From Micropterix aruncella (Eukaryota; Arthropoda; Insecta; Lepidoptera; Micropterigidae), in contig OX155978.1 in NCBI GenBank assembly GCA_944548615.1, positions 5,069,602 through 5,133,601 of the forward strand: a stretch of DNA of 64,000 bases. Reading direction: 5' to 3'. Positions 22,590 to 34,292 of this stretch are shown in pieces (the first letter of the stretch is position 1; each line of letters begins with the position of its first letter). The notes beneath the pieces were generated by a model. That model made no database searches, was not told where the DNA came from, and was given only the letters and a program-made list of their open reading frames with translations. The position numbers were made by a program, and so were the translations under genes.

Positions 22590-23345
22590 GAACCGTAAAC
22601 TGCAATACTCGGAGTTCACGGAAACAAAATTTCCTTATTCCTCGAGTGCAAACAACATTTGCACAAAGACAAGCTTTCTTCCTTGGGCCCAGGTTATATA
22701 ATGACATAGAAGAGAAATGGAAACACCTAGAGAACATTTAACAGTCTAAATATTATATAAATAAATGGTTATTTGAATTAGGGAGGTCTAAATCCGAAAA
22801 CTTGTATTGTATAGCGTATATTATATAATGTTAATATCGTATACATATACATAAAGTATTATGCATATAATCATAATACATCGTATGGTATTTCTTATTT
22901 TTCCCAATATTTTTATAATCGTATTTATATAATTTTATTCTAATATAAATATATTTATACCATAATATATTTATTATTTATTATAATCGAATTTAGGTAT
23001 CTATGTACTTCCCATATTATTAAATAAATATGATTAGGTATATACATTGTAATATTTATACAGATTGTTATATTCTATTATATATAAAATTTTTATTAGG
23101 TACATTTACTATTTCTAAAAATAAAACGTTAGTCAATTTAGTTCTTTATTAAATTAAATCGCATATTTTTATTGTTTACTCTGACCCGCCTAGATACAGG
23201 ACATTACAGTCCTAGTTAGGTGGGCACTGACCATTTGCTACATTTGCGTGTTAATTTTTTCCGAGTTACTTTATAACATTGGTAATAATGTGGCTATATG
23301 TATTAAAAAAAATGAATAAAGTACTAAATAAATAAAATATTAAAA
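22590..23345 (+). mobile_element. Non-LTR retrotransposon 3' end (family C, copy 1)
   Basis: 22590-22830 is the broken-frame equivalent of the ORF at 26522-26935 (CGAGTGCAAACAACATTTGC, CTTGGGCCCAGGTTATATAA, GGGAGGTCTAAATCCGAAAA). The 3' UTR to 23345 is collinear with 26936-27442, including CCTAGTTAGGTGGGCACTGA, and ends in a TAAA-rich tail. An in-frame stop lies in AACATTTAACAG. Confidence 0.8.
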
Positions 23346-23443
23346 ATGACTAAATACTTAAATTAAATAATTAAATTAAAGTTAGAAGTGGAAAATCAAA
23401 ATGTCAGCAAATAAATTCAAATCAGAAAAAAAAACAAAACAAT

Positions 23444-23686
23444 TTAACCCCTCAAATGAATGGCGATTAGCTCGGGTTGCCTACGGCAAAATGTTTATAA
23501 ATTTATATTTACATTTACATTTACATAGAGCGGGGTTTACTATAGAGCTATAGCATTACTATAGAGCGGATTACTATAAAGCGGCGCACATTTACATTTA
23601 TATTTACATTTATATAAATTTATATACATTTTGTATACATTTTGCCAAGGCATCCCTTAAGGGACGCCTCACATTTGAGGGGTTAA
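23444..23686. mobile_element. TTAA-flanked MITE (243 bp)
   Basis: TTAACCCCTCAAATG at the left and CATTTGAGGGGTTAA at the right form a perfect 15-bp inverted terminus including the TTAA. The interior is simple (TTTACA repeats) and non-coding. piggyBac-type by target and termini. Confidence 0.75.
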
Positions 23687-23884
23687 AATAGTAAAAATTA
23701 GAATAAGAGTTTAAACAAAATAGTCCTGCATTTTACTTATAACTAAGATAAGATAGTGTTAAAACTAAAACAAAAACGGATTATGTATTCACATCTCGTA
23801 GATTTCTTATCGTAATCGTAAAAAATATATCCATAGTCATTATTAGCCATGCGTTAAACCATTATGTTGGGCTAAAATTTGTAG

Positions 23885-24518
23885 TTCAACCCTTCGAGTA
23901 GCGGCATAATTTCATGGCAGATCGCGGCAATTTATTGGAATTTCTTGCAATATCGCCGCGCTCGACAAAAAGTGATAACTATGGAACTACTATAGAAATC
24001 ATAAAAAGAATAACTTTGCAATGATCGCATTGAAATTTCGTATATAGAATATTGAAATCTCATTTTGTAAAACAATTAGATAATTATGAATAAATATGAG
24101 AAAGTCGAAAAAGTGAAAAAAAAACTCGGCATTTCTAAATTGTACTTGTCTTACGGTAAAATACGGAACCCTATTTAGAAATTGTAAATACTATCGTGTG
24201 ATCTTTATTAGATTCTCTATCAAAGATAATATTTCGTTTTGCTTATTTACATACAAAAATATTTAGATATTAGCTCATAAAAACCAATAAAAATTTTGAT
24301 GATTTCTCGAAAAAAAAACATATCCGCGAAATTATTCTAGCGGCCGTCTATGTATCTATGGTAATAATGAGATATTTGGTATGGATTTTAAGATGCGTTC
24401 GAATTAGAAAATAATATTACTATGCGCTCCGGGAGCAAACCGCCAATATTGGTCGTTACGTAGTCAACGGTGTTCTGATGTGCAACCAAATTTGGTCGTT
24501 ACGTAGCCGAAGGGTTTC
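23885..24518 (-). mobile_element. TTAA MITE family 1, copy 2
   Basis: Ends CAACCCTTCGAGTAGCGG ... GTAGCCGAAGGGTTTCA. The TTAA targets are mutated (TTCA/TTCA). Inverted relative to copies at 14466 and 39474, and collinear across the whole element. Confidence 0.75.
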
Positions 24519-24624
24519 ATAATCTGTTATCTTATAGGTACGTTTGAGTTTTAAGTACCCCACTATTGCCCCTTCTTCCCTACTTACTGACACTATATTT
24601 AGAACATACGAGGGGTGGAGGGGG

Positions 24625-24895
24625 AATTACAACAGGCGAAACCGTCACCCAGGAAGGTTTATCATCCACTCCATGGAAGATGCTATTCTAACTCCCATGG
24701 GGTGGACGTAAAAGACTTTTTAGCCACAGTCCAGCTACGCCAATGGACCGTACGAGTCCAAAGCCTTACCGTAAGGTACAGGGAAAAGGACCCAACGGGT
24801 CCACCTCGCGCCTTTACTACCAATTTTGAACGGATTTCCCCATTATCCAGTCTGGTCACAGATTCGAGGTCGCTTGAGCGTCACTTATTTATCGT
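24625..24895 (-). repeat. Rep-B, old partial copy
   Basis: Reverse-orientation tail and middle: ATTACAACAGGCGAAACCGTCAC, GACGTAAAAGACTTTTTAGC and GATTCGAGGTCGCTTGAGCG. Diverged from the other copies and lacking the head. Confidence 0.7.
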
Positions 24896-24899
24896 CTTA

Positions 24900-25880
24900 T
24901 GGCCTTATATAATACTAGGTTCCAACATGTAGATATTAATTTATATAATAAATCTGCTTTTTTAATAGAATTATATAGAACAATAGAAAATGAGCACAGA
25001 GTTTAATTTAATTTAATATTAATTTTTTGTAAACTTATGTAAACGATTCCAGAGCAAATGAAATAAGATTCTGTAATAAGATTCCAGAGCAAATGAAAAG
25101 CCTTGGAGAGGACCAATTTAAAAGATGCCTAATTATACATAATTTGGAAAGAAACCCAATTTATGGTATAAGGGAGTTTGAAAATTCGTTTATTTTCCAT
25201 GTTGATGATTAATGAAATGGGTAAAGTTTTAAACATAATGGTATTATGATAGCTGACATTCTAATTTTCATGTAATTTATTATACATCTATTTTTAAAAA
25301 AATACGAAGGCATATTGCTGGATTGACAATAAAATATATATTTTTTTTATTATTCTACATTATATTTGCATTTCTATTTTAATATATTATTCTCCCTGAC
25401 TCTTATCACATTAGTATTATTTGATTATTTGTATGTAGGTATTATTAAATATAATATTACAGCCATGACAACTATTACGATAGTTATGTTTTTAATAATT
25501 AAATTTTTAGCATTTAATTTTGTGACACATCCAAGTGTAGGAATGTCTATCTACTGGAGTAGTTGATTGTTTTGTATTGTATTGTATGTATGTATTTATT
25601 TTCTGTATTAATTTTATACGTAGGTACATATTTTATTGATGTATGTATTTGTGTATGTATGTTCATGTATGTATGTATAAGTACAAGCCATTTCCCTTCA
25701 ATCCCTACTCCTCCCAATCCTCCACTTTTAGATAAAATTAATTAAAATTGCTAATCATTTATTGTGAAACGTTGAAAAAAAAAATAAACGGCCTTACATT
25801 CATTGTTACCATCACCTATGTAAAATTGTTTAAAGCATCGCTGTATATTTTCTTGAGAAATAAATAAATAAATAAATAAA
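24900..25880 (+). mobile_element. Non-LTR retrotransposon 3' fragment with AAATA tail
   Basis: A short frame near 25077-25212 (IPEQMKSLGEDQFKRCLI...) has the look of an RT C-terminal helix region as in the element at 8281. A 30-odd-bp duplication (ATTCCAGAGCAAATGAA, twice) breaks it. A long AT-rich UTR follows, ending in GAAATAAATAAATAAATAAA at about 25857-25880. Family assignment is weak. Confidence 0.5.
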
Positions 25881-26286
25881 CCCGCTCGCGCAAATTGCTC
25901 AATTTAGAAAACCGCCCTCTAAATAAAAAAATCTCCACTTGAGCCCTTTTCGATTCGAGCGGCCTGGGCCCGTAGGCGAGTGACCCGTGCGGGTTGATGT
26001 CCGCCCGAGAAGAATAACGACCGAAGAGACAATGATGTGACTAAAGCGGACTCATTTGCATCCGTCAGGAAATTGCTACCGCCGCCTGTATACATCAAAT
26101 AAAGGTAGCAATTAGTATTGTCTACGTTTTATTATTTTCTTTCTGGACAAAGAATTACCCGATGAACTCTGAGGTGTCAGGAAAAAATATTACATTTTTA
26201 AATGTGTTTTTTTTTATGTACGCCAACGATATTAAAATTTATTTAAAAATTTCAATCCATCTGTTTGCAGTAAAATATTAAATGTC
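25881..26286. other. No feature recognised
   Basis: Contains a GC-richer part (25960-26060). No supportable gene. Confidence 0.3.
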
Positions 26287-26361
26287 CTTAATTACACGAC
26301 TGCCCAACAAAAAAGGATTGTAATGTGTTCCGGGTTTTACATCACCTACATGGCTCTATGT

Positions 26362-26935
26362 CAAAGCCTAATGATTTATAGAATTATAGGATGGGGTGCT
26401 TACACGAAACAGGCCCTGGACATACTAATAAAGACGCAAAAACTGATGCTACGGATATTATAAATAGGATAGAAAACGAAAACGAATTTCACGCGGAAAT
26501 TCGTTTTCTATCCTATTTATAATGTCTAACAACCGCGATAGTCTTCGATTTTATATGATGCTACGGATAATTTATAGGAAGCCTAATGACTACCAGTCAG
26601 AGCGTCTTTTCAAAGAGTCTAAAGTCCTGGACGTCAAGCAATTGCTTCTAAAATATGTCTTAATATTTTTTCATAAATATAAAGATAGGCATGATCAAAG
26701 TGAGCAAAACTGCAATACTCCGAGTTCACGAAAACAAAATTTCCTTATTCATCGAGTGCAAACAACATTTGCACAAAGACAAGCTTTTTTCCTTGGGCCC
26801 AGGTTATATAATGACATAAAAGAGAAATGGAAACACCTAAAGAACATTCAACAGTTTATATATAATTTAAATAAATGGTTATTTGAATTAGGGAGGTCTA
26901 AATCCGAAAACTTGTCATGTAAAACGTATATATAA
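26362..26935 (+). pseudogene. RT C-terminal domain of family C, split by a hairpin insertion
   Basis: The frame 26362-26460 reads CQSL-type RT thumb/C-domain sequence (IIGWGAYTKQALDILIKTQK). It is interrupted after MLRI by a 98-bp palindromic insert and resumes in the frame 26522-26935 at MLRIIYRKPNDYQSERLFKE. The end (TTFAQRQAFFLGPRLYNDI) parallels TTFAQRHIFYIAPKLYNSL in the element at 51181, so the two belong to related CR1/Jockey-group lineages. No RT catalytic residues remain. Confidence 0.75.
26458..26555. repeat. 98-bp hairpin insertion with 14-bp direct repeats
   Basis: Flanked by TGATGCTACGGATA at 26444-26457 and 26556-26569. Inside, a ~28-bp arm (ATTATAAATAGGATAGAAAA...) meets its complement around ACGCG, with a 6-base repeat slip in the left arm. 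It looks like a minimal foldback insertion or a snap-back repair product. Confidence 0.85.
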
Positions 26936-27640
26936 TGGTTGATTTTAAAGCTAATATTATATACATATACATAAAGTATTATGCATATAATCTTCTTATT
27001 TTTTTGCAATATTTTTATAATCGTATTTAAATATAATTGTATTCTAATATAAATATGTTTATACCATAATATGTTTATTATTTATTATAATCGAATATAG
27101 GTATCTATGTACTTACCATATTATTACATAAATATGATTATATACATTGTAATATTTAAACAGATTGTTATATTATATTATATATTAAATTGTAATTAGG
27201 TGCATTTACTATTTCTAAAAATAAAACGTTATTCAATTTAGTTCTTTATAAATTAAATCGCTAATTTAAATTGGTTACTCTGACAAGCCTAGATACAGGA
27301 TAGAAGAGTCCTAGTTAGGTGGGCACTGACCATTTGCTACATTTGCGTGTTAAATTTTTCCGAGTTACTTTATATCATTGGTAATAATGTGGCTATATGT
27401 ATAAAAAATTATGAATAAAGTACTAAATAAATACTAAATAAATCTATGTATGTTTTCCGTTTCTTTATTCCACCATAACATCTAAATGTTTAAACGGATT
27501 TAAAGGTGTGCGGACCTTAACTGTGCAAATATCATCTAGTTGTCTAAATGTCCAAATGTCAATAAATTAACATAAATATATTGTGATTAGTGTCAAATAA
27601 TAGGTCTAATTAAGTACATTCCGGTAATATACATCTATAT

Positions 27641-29060
<1,420 letters not shown>

Positions 29061-29385
29061 TAATGGTTGATTATGGGCAAAAATCGCTCAATACATGGGA
29101 ATGGGGTCAAATCGCTCTCATCAATTTTGTTTACACTAATAAACACTAAATTACATCAAGCGACCAGAAATGGTACTAATGTAAAAAGATAGTTCGAAAG
29201 AGTACATACAAATGAGTATAGAGGGCGTTAAATTTTATATAATTATTTGAGGTTTCAATCAAATATCATTAAGATAATGAAAGATACATTGCATCAATGT
29301 ATCAAATATAAAGAAGATATTTAATAAAAATAAGTCTTATTTTGTTGTTATGTTCAATACTTTACTCGTCCTCTCTACCTTGTTA
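29061..29385. other. No feature recognised
   Basis: AT-rich, no coding evidence. Confidence 0.3.
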
Positions 29386-29389
29386 TAAA

Positions 29390-29605
29390 TACAATAGTTT
29401 ACTTCCTGTAACGGCAGTCGTGTTTTTTGTTATTTTTTGCTATATTTACTTGTTCTAAATTTTGCATTGGGGCCTGCCTTTTATTTTACGCCAAACTTTT
29501 TTGTAAACATTTTTTTCCGAAAATTTGTAATAAAAGTTCCTTAGTTCCTCGTACTGATTCACCCACAACAAGGATGTCAATAATTAAAAATTCATCTGTA
29601 TACGT
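29390..29605. repeat. Composite repeat sharing pieces with 5067 and 35487
   Basis: 29390-29455 matches 5067-5120 (TGTAACGGCAGTCGTGTTTT). 29541-29612 matches 35487-35560 (TTAGTTCSTCGTACTGATT ... AAGGATGTCAMTAATTAAAA). On the minus strand both copies of the second piece translate to DEFLI(I/S)DILVVG(E/K)SVR. The preserved sense suggests a fragment of an unidentified TE protein, or simply recent copying. Confidence 0.5.
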
Positions 29606-29618
29606 AATCCTTGTTGAA

Positions 29619-29933
29619 TACGACCCTACGGCGGCCCGTGAGGCCTTATCGCTATATAGGAAGAATCTACGCATACTGGTTAGGGCGCTCGCGGGGCATT
29701 GTGGCCTCAACAAACATATGTACAACCTCAAGCTCCGAGACACAAAAATGTGCAGGTTCTGCCAAGGGGCAGAGGAAACTCCCCTGCACCTTATGTGCGA
29801 GTGTGGCCCGCTGATGCGTAAAAGATACATCCACTTGGGTGGTCATTACCTCCAACCTGAGGAGGTAAAACAATCTGGCGCCAAAAGCATGTTGCTGTTC
29901 TTAAATGATACGAGGCTTAGCGCAGAACTATAG
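29619..29933 (+). pseudogene. ORF2 C-terminus with zinc-knuckle, I/R1-like element
   Basis: About 104 codons in one open frame, from the truncation point to the stop at 29931-29933. The LVRALAGHCGLNKHM block and MCRFCQGAEETPLHLMCECG give the Cys-X2-Cys ... His-X4-Cys knuckle found downstream of RNase H in I/R1-group retrotransposons. An open frame extends upstream to 29427 only because the host repeat happens to be open; the TSD fixes the true junction at 29619. All knuckle cysteines are intact, unlike the 21371 copy. Confidence 0.8.
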
Positions 29934-30025
29934 TAGGTGGCGAACGCAATAGATCAGCAATGGTCGCAGTGTTACAAGGCTCATAAAGACCTTAGAAAAG
30001 CTCCACACAACAAATTTAAAAAATA
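29619..30025 (+). mobile_element. 5'-truncated I/R1-like non-LTR element with TSD
   Basis: Bounded by the 13-bp direct repeat AATCCTTGTTGAA (29606-29618 and 30026-30038). It carries the ORF2 C-terminus and ends in an A-rich tail. It is the better-preserved sister of the minus-strand copy at 21275. Confidence 0.9.
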
Positions 30026-30038
30026 AATCCTTGTTGAA

Positions 30039-30381
30039 ACGTACGTATTTCCGTGTATTACATCGTTATATTTTTCTCAGTGTGAGTACCGAATAGAATA
30101 ATATTAAATCAGTCTTTGAAAGTAAATAAAAGCCGCTGCAAGAATATGTATACGTTGAACGAATGGTACTTAATGATTTGCAAAGGCATGGCCGATACGG
30201 GCTTTCGAGCGAATACTGCCACAATGACCGGATATAGGCCCATCGCCTGCCCTACCACAGGATGCGATTAGCCCGTGAAATGAGATCGACGCTTTTAAGC
30301 GCGGACATTTTCCAGTAAAATCCAACAATCCAAAATCCAACAAGTCGAAAGTGTTAAAAAATATCTTTTCTTTTTTCGCAG
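30039..30381 (+). other. Probable intron upstream of the Ig exon
   Basis: No coding signal. It ends in a pyrimidine-rich acceptor (TCTTTTCTTTTTTCGCAG) at 30364-30381. Confidence 0.6.
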
Positions 30382-30534
30382 CTCCCCCCACGATGGTGGA
30401 GATCATAGGACATCGACACAATTCGTTGGTGGAGGTACAAAACGACCAGGAGCTGACGCTGACGTGTCAGGCGCTGAGCGCGAAACCAGTCGCCAAAATC
30501 GTGTGGTCTAGAAATAAAGGCATTTTAAAACCAG
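30382..30534 (+). CDS. Immunoglobulin-domain exon (N-terminal half of the Ig fold)
   Basis: A 153-base exon with a good acceptor (polypyrimidine-CAG) and donor (CCAG|GTAAGT), in phase 1 and out phase 1. It encodes about 51 residues: a PP-start A strand, then EVQNDQELTLTCQALSAKPV with the B-strand cysteine, then AKIVWSR with the C-strand Trp that packs the Ig core. Such cassettes occur in extracellular cell-adhesion receptors. The wording is reminiscent of nephrin/Sns/Hbs or related insect Ig receptors, but the exact gene cannot be fixed from one half-domain. No second Cys is present, so a downstream exon must complete the fold. Codon use is GC-richer than the surrounding intron, supporting host coding sequence. 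Confidence 0.85.
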
Positions 30535-30543
30535 GTAAGTGAG

Positions 30544-30805
30544 AGTGAGTGAGTTAACTTACCCGTCAGGCAAAGTATTGTGAACGCACTTATGTGAGTT
30601 TGTGTGTATTCCTCCACGATAGCGCCCAAACGCTTTATCCGATTGAGCTGAAATTTGGCATGCAGGCATCATTCATTGAAAAGATTGTAGTTTCCCCAAA
30701 TCATACTACTAATGCCCTCTCTTACATTGAATATTGTAATGATGACAACATTATCATGATGTCTACAATATTTTCTCTTTTAATGACGATGTTATATTTT
30801 TACAT
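30544..30805 (+). repeat. Rep-A copy running into the assembly gap
   Basis: GCAAAGTATTGTGAACGCAC, CACGATAGCGCCCAAACGCT and GATTGAGCTGAAATTTGGCA are the standard Rep-A first half. It begins only about ten bases after the exon donor. Confidence 0.7.
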
Positions 30806-31005
30806 NNNNNNNNNNNNNNNNNNNNNNNNNNNNNNNNNNNNNNNNNNNNNNNNNNNNNNNNNNNNNNNNNNNNNNNNNNNNNNNNNNNNNNNNNNNNNNN
30901 NNNNNNNNNNNNNNNNNNNNNNNNNNNNNNNNNNNNNNNNNNNNNNNNNNNNNNNNNNNNNNNNNNNNNNNNNNNNNNNNNNNNNNNNNNNNNNNNNNNN
31001 NNNNN
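30806..31005. other. Assembly gap (200 N)
   Basis: Exactly 200 Ns, probably a placeholder size. The left side is Rep-A and the right side is the last bases of Rep-B, so the break probably fell in repeats. Confidence 0.99.
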
Positions 31006-31040
31006 GTTCGCCCGTTGTAGTTGACAACTCTATTTCGTTC
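31006..31040 (+). repeat. Tail end of a Rep-B copy after the gap
   Basis: GTTCGCCCGTTGTAGTTGAC at 31006 is the Rep-B terminal hairpin and tail. The rest of the copy is presumably lost in the gap. Confidence 0.75.
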
Positions 31041-31099
31041 CTTCAGCTATCTCTATTCATATGATTCATTGGTTTTTAAACTTCCAATTTCGTATTTAT

Positions 31100-31272
31100 A
31101 ACATTTTCATGCCGATCGGTTAAACGCTATATAACTTGATGTGCTGCAGCGCCCTCTAGTAGCGAGTTACAACGAAGTGGATAGCGCGAAAATATTATCC
31201 GTGCTCAAATACCTAATATACCAATTTTCATGGCGATCGGTGAATGATCGGTCGTAGACACACACACACACA

Positions 31273-31324
<52 letters not shown>

Positions 31325-31480
31325 TATTCCGACACACACACACAGACAGACTTCAGTCCAGAAATGATCTTAATCGATTCGGAGGTGTAAAAATGTATAT
31401 ATCCGTCATTTATATCGTAAAAAAAATTGCGTGCTCACAATGCTTTATCTCCTCGTCGGTTGGTAGACCGGTAAAATGAA
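31100..31480. repeat. Rep-E piece followed by CA-rich Rep-A half
   Basis: 31100-31250 holds GATGTGCTGCAGCGCCCTCT and a reverse ACCAATTTTCATGGCGATCGG (Rep-E). 31258-31325 is (CA)n. 31326-31480 is the Rep-A right half (ACAGACTTCAG ... CTTAATCGATTCGGAGG ... CACAATGCTTTATCTCC). Confidence 0.65.
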
Positions 31481-31639
31481 AGAAACTGTATAAGAACGTG
31501 ATGTGTTTTAGTTTTTTCAGAACATTAGAATATCCAAAAGTCAACATCAAAAATATGTCTAGTAGTTTTTACGTTATGGAGGAACAATCGAAAAGATGAA
31601 ATAAAAATCAGTGTTTTGGCTTACATAATCTATCAAATC

Positions 31640-32930
31640 TTCTCTGTAAATAATCAGGTTGCATGGTAGATAACATTTGCATGGTAGATCACTGTGTACC
31701 ATGGTGAATATGTACGGTCGGAACAGAGACAAAAGTGAGAACTGGGGTCCCAACTGGCTCGGTGTTTGGACCTGTCGGGTACATAATGCACGTCAACAGT
31801 ATGACAAATGTTGTGAAAGACTACATGCTATATGTATGCTGATGATACGTGTATGATGTACGCGGATAGGGATATGGATAATATTCAAAATAAAATCCAG
31901 AATGATTTTGAAAATGTGTTAAAATGGTCCCACGACAACGGCATAATACTAAATACATATAAGCAAAACAAAATGTATGCTTGTACATTCACCGTATATC
32001 CAAAAACCAAGGAATAGCATTAATATAACTGGTCACTCATATGAATGTCTGCATAATTTTAAAATAAATTGTACTGACTGTAAAAAAAATGAATTTATAA
32101 AAGAGTATAAATATCTGGGTCTAACGATAGATTGTAATATGAATTGGGGCTTGCACGTGAATAATATATATAATAAATTGAGATGGATGCTATATAAGTT
32201 CAATCACCTTCAGTATCTTGTAGTTAAACCAACATTACGCTTAGTATATCATGCCCTCGCTGATGCAGTACTGAGCTATGCTCTCACTTCATTTGGTCGT
32301 ACTTTTCGCACATATATAGATAAAATATTTAATTTGCAACGTAGAATAATAAAACTTTTAGTAAATAAAAATTTGTTAACACAATGTAAAAAGAACTATA
32401 ACTTGTTGTTTAAGCGATGCGATATATTACCTATACATGAACAAATTACATACTTACTAGCAATGGAGCATTTTAGGAATTCAGAATTTAAAATACCAAT
32501 ACAGTACAATAGGAATGTTAGAGAAAAAGTCCGTAAAAGATTTGAAGAACCAAGAGCGAACAACTACTATGGTGAAAGGACGTTAAAGTACCTCATTCCA
32601 AGAATCTTTAATACTATTGTATCTGAGGAAGACTGTGTAAGCGTGAGCAAACAGATGTTTAAAAAGAGATTAAAAAGCTACCTGTTGGACGTTTATAGTG
32701 AAATTAGTGGTCATAAGTAAATTTGTTATACGTTTCTATAATTTATGGTTGTAGTAATACTGGCCTAATTTAAGCCTGTAGTAAGACCAGTAGTAATACT
32801 GCTGTGCATTGTTTTTTATATTATTAATGTCTTTTTGTATCACAAAATTAGAAGTGTAAGACTAGAAAAATAAGAGTTTGTCTCGCCAACAAACTGTCTA
32901 CCAGTTTGGCGAGATTTTAATATTAAAAAA
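31640..32930 (+). mobile_element. Non-LTR retrotransposon fragment with YADD motif
   Basis: Coding traces start near 31745 (GVPTGSVFGP, the RT block before the catalytic motif) and end at the stop at 32718-32720. An AT-rich UTR follows to about 32930. It is 5'-truncated within the RT domain and broken by at least two frameshifts. Confidence 0.75.
31745..32720 (+). pseudogene. Reverse transcriptase, C-terminal half, two frameshifts
   Basis: The RT block GVPTGSVFGP lies near 31745. The catalytic YADDT (Asp-Asp intact) is at about 31834, reached after a small frameshift near 31825. The frame shifts again near 31972 and then stays open through SKTKCMLVHSPY, YLGLTIDCNMNWGLHVNNI and the C-terminal LSYALTSFGRT ... 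NLQRRIIKLL region to 32720. CR1/Jockey-group architecture, with the N-terminal RT palm and endonuclease missing. Non-functional, but the last ~240 codons are well preserved, suggesting moderate age. Confidence 0.75.
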
Positions 32931-33345
32931 AATATTTTTTTCTCTGAAAAAAAAAAAAAAAAAGTACGGTTTTATTATACGAGTATGTATGGATGAAGTG
33001 GTAGAAAATATATCAGATGGTAATCGTTTATATCTAAAGGTGAACCGAGTTAAAGGTATTCTCTGACCCGTGAGGTTAACAGGTGAATGGGGGACTTTCC
33101 GCGGCGAAAAGGTCGCATTTAAGAATGCTATTATCGGCGCAGGGTTTCTTCAAAAGGGTGGGTTACGAAAGGGAGAAAATACCAAACATTTATAGGCAAC
33201 GGAAAAAGCAATCCTAACCGAGAAAGTACACATAAAAAACTCTGCGGTAAGTTTGATTGTATGTTAAACAGCGGACTTGTGATGGTTAGGCAAGCGTATT
33301 TATTTCTGCTTCGGGATTCAAACTACGTCGGAATGATATGCTACA
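32931..33345. other. No feature recognised
   Basis: A-rich run then mixed sequence. No supportable gene or repeat. Confidence 0.3.
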
Positions 33346-33444
33346 ACAAGCTACCCCTAGTAGTAGTAGTAGTAGTAGTAGTAGTAAACGGAGTGGGGGG
33401 CTTGTTTCCAGCCCTTGATGTCACCTGGATCTATAGGATCTTTT

Positions 33445-34088
33445 AATAATAATAATAATAATAAACTCTTTATTTGCACTTAAAAAGTATACAAAAAAGG
33501 CGAGCTTATTGCCACATGGCAATGTCTTACAGCTAACCTAAACATAGTGGTACATGCGCGCATTGTGAAAATAAAGATTATTACATAACATACAGACAAG
33601 TGGAAGAATTTAAGACTAATAGTGCCCGAGGAGAGGAAATTGGGGGAGGAACAGGAGAGAAAGGGAAGAACTGGTTACTTCTTAGAAAGGTAGTAATCCT
33701 TAAGGTGAGTCTTAAACGATGGTAAAGAAGGCGAGTTTCGTATATTTGCTGGGAGATCGTTCCAGAGTCTTGCACCATGGACACAGAAAGAATAGGAATA
33801 GAAATCACTATTATGACTCGGAATTTTTAATAAACTGTCAGAGGCTGACCGAAGTACGAGACCGTGGGAACTTAGTGGTTCAAAAAGCTCCTGGAGATAG
33901 GATGGTGTTAGTTGGGTGAGTACACGATATAGGAGAGCCAGTATATGAGCATTTCTTCTTTGGCGTATTGGCAACCACTTTAACTGTGCCCTATAGTCGG
34001 ACACGTGATCATACTTACGTAGACCGAAGATGAATCGTATGCATACATTTTGCAAACGTTCAAGTTTGTTGAGCAGTTCCTCTGATAA
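33445..34088 (-). mobile_element. CR1/Jockey-group element inserted in family J
   Basis: Flanked by ATCTTTT at 33438-33444 and 34089-34095. The 3' tail is (TTA)n at the left edge (33445-33465 on +, read in reverse), and the 5' end is truncated inside the RT C-domain. Same lineage as 53070-54120. Confidence 0.8.
33675..34088 (-). pseudogene. RT C-terminal domain fragment
   Basis: An open frame of about 138 codons (the first few of its 143 come from flanking DNA). Motifs in order are LQNVCIRFIFGLRKYDHVSD, LKWLPIRQRRNAHILALLYR and HGARLWNDLPANIRNSP. This is the conserved domain after RT in CR1/Jockey-group ORF2 proteins. No RT catalytic residues are included. The frame is still open, which suggests a fairly recent insertion. 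Confidence 0.8.
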
Positions 34089-34189
34089 ATCTTTTGTATT
34101 TACCAACTTTGTGGTTTAGCCAGTGGTCTGCTCGTAGCCCGGTACTGTTTACCAGTCCATGCAGATCACTGGAGGTACCCCTAAATATT

Positions 34190-34290
34190 AAAAAAATCGG
34201 TTGTGTCACCCCAAGACTTTCCCGCCAAGTATTTCAGTATTCAGTATTCAATTTATTCATTCAAAATATACAATAAAAGCATGAATAATC
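34190..34290 (+). repeat. Short Rep-A-related end
   Basis: AAATCGGTTGTGTCACCCCA and AAGACTTTCCCG, also at 56580-56615 and, reversed, at 39410-39460. This module often borders Rep-A. Confidence 0.5.
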
Positions 34291-34292
34291 AA

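Larger units (their letters stand above)
26362..27442 (+). mobile_element. Non-LTR retrotransposon (family C, copy 2), 5'-truncated
   Basis: Starts abruptly in RT C-terminal coding sequence and ends in an ACTAAATA-rich tail, with the 7-bp TSD TCTATGT. The 3' UTR is shared with copy 1 at 22830-23345. It carries a 98-bp hairpin insertion (26458-26555). Confidence 0.85.
26287..27640 (+). repeat. Rep-G copy split by a retrotransposon
   Basis: 26287-26361 and 27443-27640 together match 4690-5010. The interruption is the family C element at 26362-27442, flanked by the direct repeat TCTATGT (26355-26361 and 27443-27449). Confidence 0.7.
33346..34176 (-). mobile_element. RNase-H-type element 3' tail (family J), split by a nested insertion
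   Basis: 33346-33437 ((TAG)n, then CGGAGTGGGGGGCTTGTTTC ... GGATCTATAGGATC) and 34096-34176 (CCAACTTTGTGG ... CCCGGTACTGTTTACCAGTC) are the reverse complement of 45757-45911. The break falls exactly where 33445-34088 is inserted, with ATCTTTT on both sides. Confidence 0.8.

Noticed and set aside
30594..31064. ORF crossing the gap
   Set aside because: Most of it is unknown residues from Ns, and the rest is Rep-A.
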